Assembly: GCF_039822265.1 (NCBI RefSeq)
Contig: NZ_JBAJEX010000001.1
Location: 248,001 to 312,000, forward strand
Source: Thiobacter sp. AK1
Lineage (GTDB): Bacteria; Pseudomonadota; Gammaproteobacteria; Burkholderiales; Thiobacteraceae
Direction of reading: 5' to 3'
Length of the DNA: 64,000 nucleotides
The notes under the pieces: generated by a model
Databases searched by the model: none
What the model saw: only the letters and a program-made list of their open reading frames with translations
Told to the model about the DNA's origin: nothing
Shown: positions 51,221-60,084 of the stretch, in pieces
Position numbering within the stretch: position 1 is the first letter of the stretch
Layout of the letters: every line of letters starts with the position of its first letter
Made by a program: the position numbers and the translations under genes

Positions 51221-54200
51221 ATGCTGTTCTCCGCTCCCCTCCCCCGTCCCGGCGAAAGCCAGCGCTACACGAACCTCACCGGCTCGTCGGATGCGCTCGC
51301 CCTGGCGCAACTGGCCGCGACTGGCCAACGGCTGGTGGTGATCACGGCAACGGCATTCAGCGCCCAGCGGCTGCGCGATGAGATTCCCTGCTTCGATCCC
51401 AGCCTGTCCGTCCACCTGTTTCCGGACTGGGAAACGCTGCCCTACGACCAGTTCTCGCCCCACCAGGATCTGGTCTCGGAACGGCTGGCCACCCTATACC
51501 AGCTGGATCGCTGCGCCTTCGACGTGGCCATCGTGCCTGTCTCCACCGCCCTCTACCGCCTCCCACCCAAGGATTTCCTAGCCGCCCACACCTTTTTCCT
51601 GAAACAGGGCGCCCCGCTAGACCTCGATGCCCTGCGCCGCCAACTCACCTTGGCGGCCTACGTTCATGTCAACCAGGTGCAGGCCCCCGGCGAATTCTGC
51701 GTGCGCGGCGGCGTCATCGACTTGTTTCCGATGGGCAGTCCGGTGCCCTACCGCATCGATCTGTTCGACGAGGAAATCGAGACCATCCGCACCTTCGATG
51801 TGGACACCCAGCGCTCCATTTATCCCGTGCCGGAGGTGCGGCTGCTGCCCGCGCGGGAATTTCCCCTCAACGAGACCGGCATCGCACGCTTCCGCCAAGC
51901 CTTCCGTGAGCGCTTCGAAGGCGACCCGTCGCGCAGCCGCCTATACAAGGATGTGAGCAACGGGCTTGCACCGCCCGGCATCGAGTACTACCTGCCGCTT
52001 TTTTTCCAGGAGACGGCTACCTTTCCCGATTATCTGCCGCACGATGCGCTGATTTGCCTGCACCACGGGGTAAAAGAAGCCGGCGAGCAGTTCTGGCGGG
52101 ATACCCGTTCCCGTTATGCGCTGCTGCGTGGCGATGTCGAACGCCCGCTTTTGCCTCCCGAGGCGTTGTTCCTCACCGTCGATCAGCTCTTCGCTGCCCT
52201 TAAGACCCATCCACGCCTGGAAATTCTCCCCCCTGCAACACCGCTGCCGGCTCGCACCGTGGCCTGTGCCACGGCGCCGCTACCGCCCGTACACGTGGAC
52301 CGGCGCGCGGAGCGGCCCTTGGCCCGGCTCGAGACTTTCCTGGCCGAGTTCCCGGGGCGGGTGCTGCTTGCGGCGGAAAGCGCGGGCCGCCGCGAGACCA
52401 TCGCCCAGATGTTGCACGACCATGGCCTTAAGCCGGCGCCGGTGGAGGGCTTCCAGGCCTTCTTGGCGCAGACGGCCCCGTTCATGCTCGCCACGCTGCC
52501 GGTGAGCCAGGGCTTCATGCTGCCGGCGGCAGGCATCGCCGTCATCGGCGAATCTGAGCTGTATGCCTTGCAGGTGCGTCAGTCGCGCCTGCGCGAAGGG
52601 AAGAAACCCGGTTCGGAGCACTGGCTGCGGGATCTCTCGGAGGTACGCGTCGGCGATCCCGTGGTGCACGAGGCCCACGGCGTGGGCCGCTATCACGGCC
52701 TGGTCACCTTGGATCTGGGCGAGGGCGACACGGAGTTCCTGCTATTGCAATACGCCGGAGGCGATAAGCTCTACGTGCCGGTGGCCAATCTGCATCTGAT
52801 CAGCCGCTACAGTGGCGGCCCGCCCGAGACCGCGCCCCTGCACCGGCTGGGCAGCGGCCAGTGGGAGAAGGCTCGCCGCAAGGCGGCGCGCGCGGTACGT
52901 GATACTGCGACGGAACTCCTCGAGCTGTACGCGCGGCGCGCGGCCCGGGCCGGTCACGCCTTTCGGCTCAAGCCTCAGGACTACGAGGCGTTCGCCGCCG
53001 CCTTCGAATTCGAGGAAACGCCGGATCAGGCGGCGGCCATCCGCGCCGTGATCGAGGATATGACCTCGGGCAAACCCATGGACCGCCTGGTCTGCGGCGA
53101 CGTGGGTTTCGGCAAGACCGAGGTGGCGCTGCGCGCCGCCTTCGTCGCCGTGGCAGACGGCAAGCAGGTGGCGGTGCTGGTGCCCACCACGCTGCTCGCC
53201 GAGCAGCACTACCAAACCTTCTCCGACCGTTTTGCAGACTGGCCGGTTAAAGTGGCGGAAATTTCCCGCTTCCGCACCGGCAAGGAGCAAGCGGAGGTGC
53301 TAAAGGGCGTGCGAGAAGGTGCCATCGACATACTGATTGGCACCCACCGCCTGCTGCAGCAGGACGTCGCATTCAAGAACCTGGGGCTGGTCATCATCGA
53401 CGAAGAGCATCGCTTCGGCGTGCGCCAGAAAGAACGCTTAAAGGCGCTGCGTGCTGAAGTGGACGTGCTCACCCTGACGGCCACCCCCATTCCCCGCACC
53501 TTGTCCATGGCCCTGGAAGGCCTGCGTGACTTTTCCGTGATCGCCACCGCGCCGCAGCGCAGACTTGCCATCAAGACTTTCGTCCATCCCTTTAGCGACG
53601 GCCTGATCCGGGAAGCGGTGCTGCGCGAGCTCAAGCGTGGTGGACAGGTCTATTTCCTCCACAACGAGGTGGAGACCATGCACAACATGCACGAGCGCCT
53701 GGCGCGCATCGTGCCCGAGGCGCGCATCCAGGTCGCTCACGGCCAGATGCGTGAACGTGAGCTGGAACACGTGATGCGCGATTTCTATCACCAGCGCTTC
53801 AACGTGCTTCTGTGCACGACCATCATCGAGACCGGCATCGACATTCCCACCGCCAATACCATCATCATCAACCGCGCCGACAAATTCGGGCTGGCGCAAC
53901 TGCACCAGCTACGCGGCCGGGTGGGGCGTTCCCACCACCAGGCCTACGCCTACCTGCTCACTCCGGAAGGCACGCTCACCGGGTCGGCAAAGAAGCGGCT
54001 GGAGGCGATCCAGATGATGGAAGACCTGGGCGTGGGCTTTAACCTCGCCATGCACGACCTGGAAATCCGCGGCGCGGGGGAGCTGTTGGGAGAATCCCAG
54101 AGCGGCGAGATGCAAGAAATCGGCTTCACCCTCTACGCCCAGATGCTGGAGCAGGCGGTCAAGGCCCTCAAGGCGGGCAAGGAGCCGGCGCTCGATGCAC

Positions 54201-54643
54201 CGTTAAACGTCACCACCGAAATCAATTTGCATGCGCCGGCCCTTTTGCCTGCTGACTACTGTGGCGACGTGCACGAGCGACTGGTGCTCTACAAACGCCT
54301 CGCCCACTGCGAAACCCTCGACCAGCTCGATGCCATGCACGAAGAACTGGTGGACCGCTTCGGTCTGCCGCCCGCCCCGGCGAAAACCCTGCTCGACACC
54401 CACCGTCTGCGCATCCTGGCCAAGGAGGTGGGTGTGGCACGCATCGATGCCAATGGCGAGGTCATCACCCTGCAATTCGTCCCCAGCCCGCCCATCGACG
54501 CGGGCCGCATCATCGAGTTGATCCAGACCCGGAAAAACTACAAACTTGCCGGCCAGGACAAACTCAAGGTCACACTGGCCACACGCGATGCCGAAACTCG
54601 GGTCAAGGCCGTGCAGACGATTTTCCGGGAACTAAAGGCATGA
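51221..54643 (+). CDS. mfd: Transcription-repair coupling factor Mfd
   Basis: Mfd removes stalled RNA polymerase and recruits UvrA for transcription-coupled repair. The 1140-residue product (ATG 51221) has the UvrB-like N-terminal module (PDWETLPYDQFSPHQDLVSERL, QAPGEFCVRGGVIDLFP), the RNA-polymerase interaction domain (GDPVVHEAHGVGRYHGLVTL), a RecG-like motor with Walker A CGDVGFGKTEVALRAAF (about residue 625), the DEEH box IIDEEHRFGVRQKERLK and TATPIPRTLSMAL, then the TRG region and the C-terminal domain. All expected parts are present. It is followed by serB at 49 bases. Confidence 0.97.
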   Translation: MLFSAPLPRPGESQRYTNLTGSSDALALAQLAATGQRLVVITATAFSAQRLRDEIPCFDPSLSVHLFPDWETLPYDQFSPHQDLVSERLATLYQLDRCAFDVAIVPVSTALYRLPPKDFLAAHTFFLKQGAPLDLDALRRQLTLAAYVHVNQVQAPGEFCVRGGVIDLFPMGSPVPYRIDLFDEEIETIRTFDVDTQRSIYPVPEVRLLPAREFPLNETGIARFRQAFRERFEGDPSRSRLYKDVSNGLAPPGIEYYLPLFFQETATFPDYLPHDALICLHHGVKEAGEQFWRDTRSRYALLRGDVERPLLPPEALFLTVDQLFAALKTHPRLEILPPATPLPARTVACATAPLPPVHVDRRAERPLARLETFLAEFPGRVLLAAESAGRRETIAQMLHDHGLKPAPVEGFQAFLAQTAPFMLATLPVSQGFMLPAAGIAVIGESELYALQVRQSRLREGKKPGSEHWLRDLSEVRVGDPVVHEAHGVGRYHGLVTLDLGEGDTEFLLLQYAGGDKLYVPVANLHLISRYSGGPPETAPLHRLGSGQWEKARRKAARAVRDTATELLELYARRAARAGHAFRLKPQDYEAFAAAFEFEETPDQAAAIRAVIEDMTSGKPMDRLVCGDVGFGKTEVALRAAFVAVADGKQVAVLVPTTLLAEQHYQTFSDRFADWPVKVAEISRFRTGKEQAEVLKGVREGAIDILIGTHRLLQQDVAFKNLGLVIIDEEHRFGVRQKERLKALRAEVDVLTLTATPIPRTLSMALEGLRDFSVIATAPQRRLAIKTFVHPFSDGLIREAVLRELKRGGQVYFLHNEVETMHNMHERLARIVPEARIQVAHGQMRERELEHVMRDFYHQRFNVLLCTTIIETGIDIPTANTIIINRADKFGLAQLHQLRGRVGRSHHQAYAYLLTPEGTLTGSAKKRLEAIQMMEDLGVGFNLAMHDLEIRGAGELLGESQSGEMQEIGFTLYAQMLEQAVKALKAGKEPALDAPLNVTTEINLHAPALLPADYCGDVHERLVLYKRLAHCETLDQLDAMHEELVDRFGLPPAPAKTLLDTHRLRILAKEVGVARIDANGEVITLQFVPSPPIDAGRIIELIQTRKNYKLAGQDKLKVTLATRDAETRVKAVQTIFRELKA

Positions 54644-54692
54644 CGCCCGCTGTGTCCTCCCTGTCCTTTGTTTCCACTTTTGGAAGGAAGCG

Positions 54693-55526
54693 ATGAACCT
54701 TGTCATCCAGGGTCTCGACGTCAAGACGCCCGATCTCAAGACATTGGCCAGACTCACCCAGGCCAACGGCATCGAGCAGGTGCGGCCGAACGTGTTCCGG
54801 CTCGTCCACTCTACACCCCACCCCGATGTGCCCCGCCTATGCGAAGGCGCCCAGCTCGACTATGGCTACGTCCCGGAAGGCCAGAGGCTTGATCAGCTGG
54901 GCCTGGTGGTGATGGACATGGATTCCACCCTGATCACCATCGAGTGCATCGACGAAATCGCCGATATGCTGGGCATCAAGCCTCAGGTCGCTGCCATCAC
55001 CGCCAGCGCCATGCGCGGCGAGATGGAATTCGCCGAGAGCCTAACCCGCCGCGTGGCTTTGCTTGCCGGCCTCGAGGAGATTGCTTTGCAGCGCGTCTAT
55101 GACGAGCGGCTAAAACTGTCGCCTGGGGCAGAGCGCCTGCTTGCCGTCCTCAAGGCGCACGGCATCAAGACCCTGCTGGTATCGGGCGGTTTTACCTTTT
55201 TCACGCAGCGTCTTAAGACCCGTCTGGGGCTGGATTACGCCGTAGCGAACACGGTCGAGATCGTCGACGGCAAGCTCACCGGCAAGGTGCTAGGCAAGAT
55301 TATCGATGCCCAGGGCAAGGCCGACTGGCTCAACCGTGTTCGGACGGAACTGGAGCTTGGGCGCGAGCAAGTCCTGGCCATTGGCGATGGCGCCAACGAT
55401 CTCAAAATGTTGGCCGAGGCGGGCATCAGCGTGGCCTATCACGCCAAGCCAGTGGTGCGGGAAAAAACCAGTTACGCCATCAACTACGTGGGGCTGGACG
55501 GCGTGCTCGAGTTCTTCGAGTACTGA
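54693..55526 (+). CDS. serB: Phosphoserine phosphatase SerB
   Basis: SerB performs the last step of serine synthesis. The 277-residue HAD-family protein has the nucleophile motif VVMDMDSTLITIECIDEIAD (Asp75), motif II TLLVSGGFTFFTQRLK, and motif III with Lys in DAQGKADWL and the acidic pair in AIGDGANDLKMLAEAG. The N-terminal 65 residues form the short regulatory extension seen in proteobacterial SerB. GGAAGG precedes ATG 54693. Confidence 0.96.
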   Translation: MNLVIQGLDVKTPDLKTLARLTQANGIEQVRPNVFRLVHSTPHPDVPRLCEGAQLDYGYVPEGQRLDQLGLVVMDMDSTLITIECIDEIADMLGIKPQVAAITASAMRGEMEFAESLTRRVALLAGLEEIALQRVYDERLKLSPGAERLLAVLKAHGIKTLLVSGGFTFFTQRLKTRLGLDYAVANTVEIVDGKLTGKVLGKIIDAQGKADWLNRVRTELELGREQVLAIGDGANDLKMLAEAGISVAYHAKPVVREKTSYAINYVGLDGVLEFFEY

Positions 55527-55547
55527 ACAGCGGGGGACCGTGCAACT

Positions 55548-56621
55548 TCAGAAAAGGCTCATCTGGCCGGAGGTCGCTGGCGGCCGGAAACGATCCGTAG
55601 CGAGCACTGGCAACCCAGGGAAGCCAAGCCGCCGGTAGGCTAGTCGAAAGCGGTCGCGTAAGAATCGGGCGTAGGGGCCACTGCCCACCAGGCGTACGCC
55701 GAATGCGGCCTCATAATCCTTGCCGCCGTTTAGCTCCCGCACCCGACTCATCACGTGCTGGGCCGCGAGCGGCCGGTGGCTGGCCAGCCATTCCCGGAAC
55801 AGATTCTTCACCTCGTGCGGCAGGCGGAGCACCGCGTAACCCGCTTCCTGCGCCCCGGCTGCCCGCGCCCGTTGCAGAATGCTTTCCAGCTCCGGATCGG
55901 TGAGGACGGGTATCACCGGCGCCACCATCACCCCCACCGGTACCCCTGCCCGAGCCAGAGTCTCGATCACAGCAAGCCGCCTTTCCGGCTGGGCCGCGCG
56001 TGGCTCCATGCAGCGGGCCAATTCGCGGTCCAGGGTGGTGAGGGAGACGAACACATGCACCAGATCGTCCCGTGCCAGATCGGTGAGCAGATCCAGATCG
56101 CGCTCAATCAGCGCGGACTTGGTGACGATGGATACCGGGTGACGGCACGCTGCCAGCACTTCCAGCAGGCGCCGTGTCAGAGCGAGCCGTCGTTCTGCCG
56201 GCTGCCAGCCGTCGGTATTGATGCCTAGCGCAATGGGCTGGCACCTGTAGCGCGGATGAGCCAACTCCTCGCGCAGGCGCTCGGGTGCATCGGGCTTGTA
56301 GAACAAGCGACTTTCGAAGTCCTGGCCCGCCGACAAGCCGAGATAGCCGTGAGACGGCCGGGCAAAACAGTAGATGCAGCCGTGCTCGCAGCCGCGATAG
56401 GGATTGATGGAGCGGTCGAAGGGGATGTCGGGCGAGTCGTTGTAGGTGATCACCCGGCGCGCGCGGTCCACACCCACCACGGTGGCGAGCACCGTCTCTT
56501 CCGAGACGCTGCCCCAGCCGTCGTCCTCGCGCTCGCGGCGCAAAGACTCGAAGCGGCCATCGGGATTGCTCGCCGCGCCACGCCCCTTGCGCAGGTTGCG
56601 AAATTTGGCGGATTCGCTCAT
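55548..56621 (-). CDS. Radical SAM protein of the PA0069/SplB-like family, with C-terminal clamp-binding-like motif
   Basis: The 357-residue product (ATG 56621) has the radical SAM motif CEHGCIYCFAR, and family parts SINPYRGCEHGC, LFYKPDAPERLREELAHPRY, IALGINTDGWQPAERRL, IVTKSALIERDLDLL and HEVKNLFREWL. It resembles spore photoproduct lyase-like Rv2578c/PA0069 proteins, whose substrate is unknown. The last residues are TSGQMSLF: QMSLF fits the bacterial sliding-clamp binding consensus (QLSLF-like), as at the end of MutS or ImuB. It ends 21 bases from the convergent serB stop. Confidence 0.88.
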   Translation of the reverse strand: MSESAKFRNLRKGRGAASNPDGRFESLRREREDDGWGSVSEETVLATVVGVDRARRVITYNDSPDIPFDRSINPYRGCEHGCIYCFARPSHGYLGLSAGQDFESRLFYKPDAPERLREELAHPRYRCQPIALGINTDGWQPAERRLALTRRLLEVLAACRHPVSIVTKSALIERDLDLLTDLARDDLVHVFVSLTTLDRELARCMEPRAAQPERRLAVIETLARAGVPVGVMVAPVIPVLTDPELESILQRARAAGAQEAGYAVLRLPHEVKNLFREWLASHRPLAAQHVMSRVRELNGGKDYEAAFGVRLVGSGPYARFLRDRFRLAYRRLGFPGLPVLATDRFRPPATSGQMSLF

Positions 56622-56731
56622 GAAGCCATCTTTCAGGATCAAAAAGAGCTTACCCACCCCTCAAGCTTTTGCAAGCGGGGACGCTATAGTGAATGCAGGC
56701 GGCAATGATTCGCCGCCCAAGGAGGTGCATC

Positions 56732-56974
56732 ATGCTGATCGTGAAAGACATGGGCTCCGGCACCATCGAGGAATGGATCGGTCCGGACGACGAGACATTC
56801 GCGGACGACTACGACGCCGCCCTCTCCTCCGGCTGGGACCCCGTGATGGCAGAAGTGATAAAGCGGGAACGGGACCATTACGAGATCTCTCAGGCGGAAA
56901 CGCCGATGCCGGCCGATCTCAACGACGTGGACATCGACGCCTTCTTGGACCGCATGTACACGTACATGGGTTGA
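56732..56974 (+). CDS. Small acidic protein of unknown function
   Basis: The 80-residue product (MLIVKDMGSGTIEEWIGPDD...) is rich in Asp and Glu, with readable segments FADDYDAALSSGWDPVMAEVI and LNDVDIDAFLDRMYTYMG. ATG 56732 has an excellent AAGGAGG site, and a strong terminator follows 11 bases after the stop, so it is well built for high expression as a single gene. I do not recognise a family. An ORF start 39 bases upstream lacks a ribosome site. Confidence 0.75.
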   Translation: MLIVKDMGSGTIEEWIGPDDETFADDYDAALSSGWDPVMAEVIKRERDHYEISQAETPMPADLNDVDIDAFLDRMYTYMG

Positions 56975-56985
56975 GCCCTGCGCCG

Positions 56986-57033
56986 AAACGGCCACGACGT
57001 CCCCGGGAAACGGGGCAAAGTGGCCGTTTTTCT
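56986..57033 (+). terminator. Rho-independent terminator after the small acidic gene
   Basis: A perfect 10-base-pair outer stem (AAACGGCCAC / GTGGCCGTTT) encloses an inner hairpin (CCCCG / CGGGG), and a T-rich tail follows (TTTTTC). It separates the acidic protein gene from dapA. Confidence 0.9.
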
Positions 57034-57123
57034 TTGCCTCCGCCAGGGGCGTTTGCAAACAGCAGCCGGTTTCCGCGGCGCTCCGGCGTGGGGTAGAATG
57101 AGCTTTTTGCCAAAGAAGCCGAC

Positions 57124-58002
57124 ATGATCAAAGGCAGTCTGGTGGCGCTGGTCACCCCCATGCATGAGGACGGCAGCCTCGACTGGGAAGCCTACCGCGC
57201 CCTCATTGAATTCCACATCGCCCAGCAGACCGACGGCCTGGTAGTAGTGGGCACCACCGGGGAATCGCCCACTGTCGATTTCGACGAACACCGCCGCCTG
57301 ATCGAGGAAGCGGTGAAAATCGCCGCCGGCCGCATTCCGGTCATCGCCGGCACCGGCGCCAATTCCACGCGTGAGGCCATTGAGCTCACCCAAGCAGCGA
57401 AGCAGGCCGGCGCCGATGCCTGCCTGCTGGTGGCGCCCTACTACAACAAGCCGGGACAGGAAGGGCTCTACCAGCACTACAAAGCAGTGGCCGAGGCGGT
57501 GGACATGCCCCAGATCCTCTACAACGTGCCAGGCCGTACCGCCTCCGACATCGCCAACGACACCGCGCTGCGCCTTGCGCAAATCCCCAACATCGTCGGC
57601 ATCAAGGATGCCACCGGCAACCTGCAGCGGGGCACGGATCTCCTGCTGCGCGCCCCGGAGGGCTTCGCCATCTACAGCGGTGACGACGCCTCTGGGCTTG
57701 CCCTCATGCTACTGGGTGGCCATGGCGTGATCTCGGTAACGGCCAACGTGGCGCCCCGCCTGATGCACGAGATGTGCGCGGCGGCGTTGGCAGGGCGGCT
57801 TGAGGAAGCGCGCGCCATCAATGCCCGCCTGTTCCCCCTGCACGACAAGCTGTTCGTGGAGGCCAACCCCATCCCGGTGAAATGGTGCGTGGCGCAGATG
57901 GGGCTGATCCGGCCCGGCATCCGCCTGCCCCTCACCCCCCTGTCCCCGACTCACCACGACGCCCTACGCGCCGCGATGCGCGCCGCTGGCGTGCTGGGCT
58001 GA
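57124..58002 (+). CDS. dapA: 4-Hydroxy-tetrahydrodipicolinate synthase DapA
   Basis: DapA condenses pyruvate and aspartate semialdehyde in lysine/diaminopimelate synthesis. The 292-residue product has [17 protein letters not shown] (Thr pair), the Tyr of [11 protein letters not shown] and the Schiff-base Lys161 in [13 protein letters not shown]. The C-terminus [20 protein letters not shown] is typical of betaproteobacterial enzymes. The gene is first in dapA-bamC-MBL, an order conserved in betaproteobacteria. Confidence 0.97.
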   Translation: MIKGSLVALVTPMHEDGSLDWEAYRALIEFHIAQQTDGLVVVGTTGESPTVDFDEHRRLIEEAVKIAAGRIPVIAGTGANSTREAIELTQAAKQAGADACLLVAPYYNKPGQEGLYQHYKAVAEAVDMPQILYNVPGRTASDIANDTALRLAQIPNIVGIKDATGNLQRGTDLLLRAPEGFAIYSGDDASGLALMLLGGHGVISVTANVAPRLMHEMCAAALAGRLEEARAINARLFPLHDKLFVEANPIPVKWCVAQMGLIRPGIRLPLTPLSPTHHDALRAAMRAAGVLG

Positions 58003-58042
58003 TGACGCAGCCCTTTAAGCGCCCCTCTAGGAAGGACGGAGC

Positions 58043-59188
58043 ATGAAACGAGGTATCAAATCGGGGATGGCGCTGCTTTTGATCGCCACCCTCTCCATCG
58101 GCGGCTGTTCCATGTCGCTGGAGACTAAGAAGATCGACTACAAGTCGGCGGGCAAGATCCCGCCCCTGGACGTGCCGCCCGACCTCACCGCCACCACGCC
58201 GGATGATCGCTACGTGGTGCCCGATGTCACGCCACGGGGCAGCGCCACGCTCTCGGCCTACCAACAAGAACGCCAGGCACGCCCAACCACCGCCAACGCC
58301 ACGGCGGGCAATCTTTTACCGGACCTGGCCAACGTTCGCGTGGAACGCGCAGGCAACCAGCGCTGGCTCGTGGTGAAAGCCCCGCCGGAGCAGGTCTGGC
58401 CCGTCGTGCGCGATTTCTGGCAGGAGCTGGGCTTCATCATCAAGACCGAGCAACCGGAAGCCGGCATCATGGAAACCGACTGGGCGGAGAACCGGGCCAA
58501 GATCCCGCAGGATTTCATCCGCAACATCCTGGGCAAGGTGCTGGATAGCCTGTATTCCACCGCCGAGCGGGACAAGTTCCGCACCCGTCTGGAGCCAGGC
58601 AAGGAGCCGGGCACCACCGAGGTCTATATCAGCCATCGCGGCATGTACGAGGTCTTGGAAGGCGGCGATGGCGGCCAGCGCACCATCTGGCAGCCCCGCC
58701 CGCCCGATCCTGAGCTGGAGGCGGAAATGCTGCGCCGCCTGATGGTGCGCTTCGGTGTGGAGGAAAGTCGCAGCAAGACGCTGCTCGCCACCAGCAAGGA
58801 CGTGGACCGCGCCCGGCTCGACCGCCGCCCGGACGGCAGCGCCAGCCTGGTGCTGGACGATGCCTTCGACCGCGCGTGGCGGCGGGTGGGACTGGCCCTC
58901 GACCGCGTCGGCTTCACCGTGGTGGACCGAGATCGCTCCCAGGGTCTCTACTACGTGCGCTACCTGGATCCAGAGGCGGAAGACACCAAGAAGAAAGACG
59001 ACGGCTGGTTCTCCAAACTCGCCTTCTGGCGCAGTCGCGACAAGCAGCAAAAACCGGAAGAGTTCCGGGTGCGCGTGACCGAGGTCAACGAGGCCACGCG
59101 GGTGGCCATCGAGGACAAGCAAGGCGCGCCGGACAAGTCGGAGACCGCCAGCAAGATCCTCAACCTTCTCTATGAGCAGCTGAAGTAA
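58043..59188 (+). CDS. bamC: Outer-membrane assembly lipoprotein BamC (NlpB/DapX)
   Basis: BamC is an accessory lipoprotein of the BAM complex. The 381-residue product has a lipoprotein signal (MALLLIATLSIGGCSMS, Cys22), the unstructured N-terminal segment that contacts BamD (IPPLDVPPDL), then two helix-grip domains with WLVVKAPPEQVWPVVRDFW, METDWAENRAKIPQDF and VEESRSKTLLATS. The end carries a Lys/Asp-rich loop (EDTKKKDDGWFSK). It overlaps the next gene by one base (TAATG). Confidence 0.93.
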   Translation: MKRGIKSGMALLLIATLSIGGCSMSLETKKIDYKSAGKIPPLDVPPDLTATTPDDRYVVPDVTPRGSATLSAYQQERQARPTTANATAGNLLPDLANVRVERAGNQRWLVVKAPPEQVWPVVRDFWQELGFIIKTEQPEAGIMETDWAENRAKIPQDFIRNILGKVLDSLYSTAERDKFRTRLEPGKEPGTTEVYISHRGMYEVLEGGDGGQRTIWQPRPPDPELEAEMLRRLMVRFGVEESRSKTLLATSKDVDRARLDRRPDGSASLVLDDAFDRAWRRVGLALDRVGFTVVDRDRSQGLYYVRYLDPEAEDTKKKDDGWFSKLAFWRSRDKQQKPEEFRVRVTEVNEATRVAIEDKQGAPDKSETASKILNLLYEQLK

Positions 59189-59955
59189 TGCGCTTCGCCT
59201 GCCTCGGCAGCGGCAGCGAGGGCAACGCCTTGCTGGTCGAGTCAGGCAAGACGCGCCTGCTCCTCGACTGCGGCTTCAACCTCAGGGAAACCACGGCGCG
59301 GCTGGCGCGGCTAGGACGTTCGCCCAGTGATCTCAGCGCTATCCTAGTCAGCCACGAGCACGGCGATCACGTCGGTGGCGTGCCCCGGCTCGCGGCGAAA
59401 TTCGGCTTGCCGGTGTGGCTCAGCCACGGCACCCATCTGCAGCTGGCAGCAATAGGACAGATGCCAGAGCAGTTTCATCTGTTCGACACGCATCACCCCT
59501 TCGCCGTAGGCGATCTGTGGATCCAGCCTTTCCCGGTGCCCCACGATGCGCGCGAGCCTACCCAATTCGTCTTCAGCGACGGCGCGTATCGCCTCGGTGT
59601 GCTCACCGACCTGGGTCGCAGCACGCGTCACATCGAAACCATGCTCGATCGCGTCGATGCCTTGGTTCTGGAATGCAACCACGACGTGGAGCTGCTCGCC
59701 GCGGGGCCGTATCCCCCAACCCTCAAGCGGCGGGTGGCGGGCGACTACGGGCACCTGAGCAATGCCGCCGCTGCGGCACTCCTCGCCAAACTGGACACGC
59801 GGCGGCTCAAGCACATCATCGCCGCTCATCTATCACGCACCAACAACCGGCCAGGGCTTGCGCGGCAGGCGCTCGCCCAAGTGCTGGCATGCGAGCAGGA
59901 CTGGATCGCGATCGCCGACCAGGATACCGGCCTGGACTGGCGGCAGCTTCTGTAA
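59188..59955 (+). CDS. MBL-fold hydrolase of the YycJ/WalJ type
   Basis: The 255-residue product has the metallo-beta-lactamase motif LVSHEHGDHVGGV, with HGTHLQ, FPVPHDAREPTQFV, YRLGVLTDLGRSTRHI, LVLECNHDVELL and a C-terminal AAHLSRTNNRPGLA. It lies downstream of bamC, as in many betaproteobacteria. YycJ-like proteins have been reported to have DNA exonuclease activity and roles in repair; the reaction in this organism is not known. Confidence 0.9.
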   Translation: MRFACLGSGSEGNALLVESGKTRLLLDCGFNLRETTARLARLGRSPSDLSAILVSHEHGDHVGGVPRLAAKFGLPVWLSHGTHLQLAAIGQMPEQFHLFDTHHPFAVGDLWIQPFPVPHDAREPTQFVFSDGAYRLGVLTDLGRSTRHIETMLDRVDALVLECNHDVELLAAGPYPPTLKRRVAGDYGHLSNAAAAALLAKLDTRRLKHIIAAHLSRTNNRPGLARQALAQVLACEQDWIAIADQDTGLDWRQLL

Positions 59956-59998
59956 GAAGGGGCCGGAAAAAAAGCGGCTGTTTTGAATTTCGAGTGGG

Positions 59999-60083
59999 TT
60001 AAGCGGCATGCGGGTTGAAGCGAGTGAAGTCGAGCTTGCCGACGATGAGGACAATCACGGTGCGGATGGTGGAGAATCGTCTA
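59999..60083 (-). pseudogene. Possible gene fragment beside the IS3 remnant
   Basis: The minus strand reads about 28 codons of plausible protein (RFSTIRTVIVLIVGKLDFTRF, in part, ending NPHAA and a stop), then becomes non-coding at the edge of the IS3 remnant. It looks like the C-terminal end of a gene cut by the element, perhaps another transposase, but I cannot name it. Confidence 0.25.
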
Positions 60084-60084
60084 G

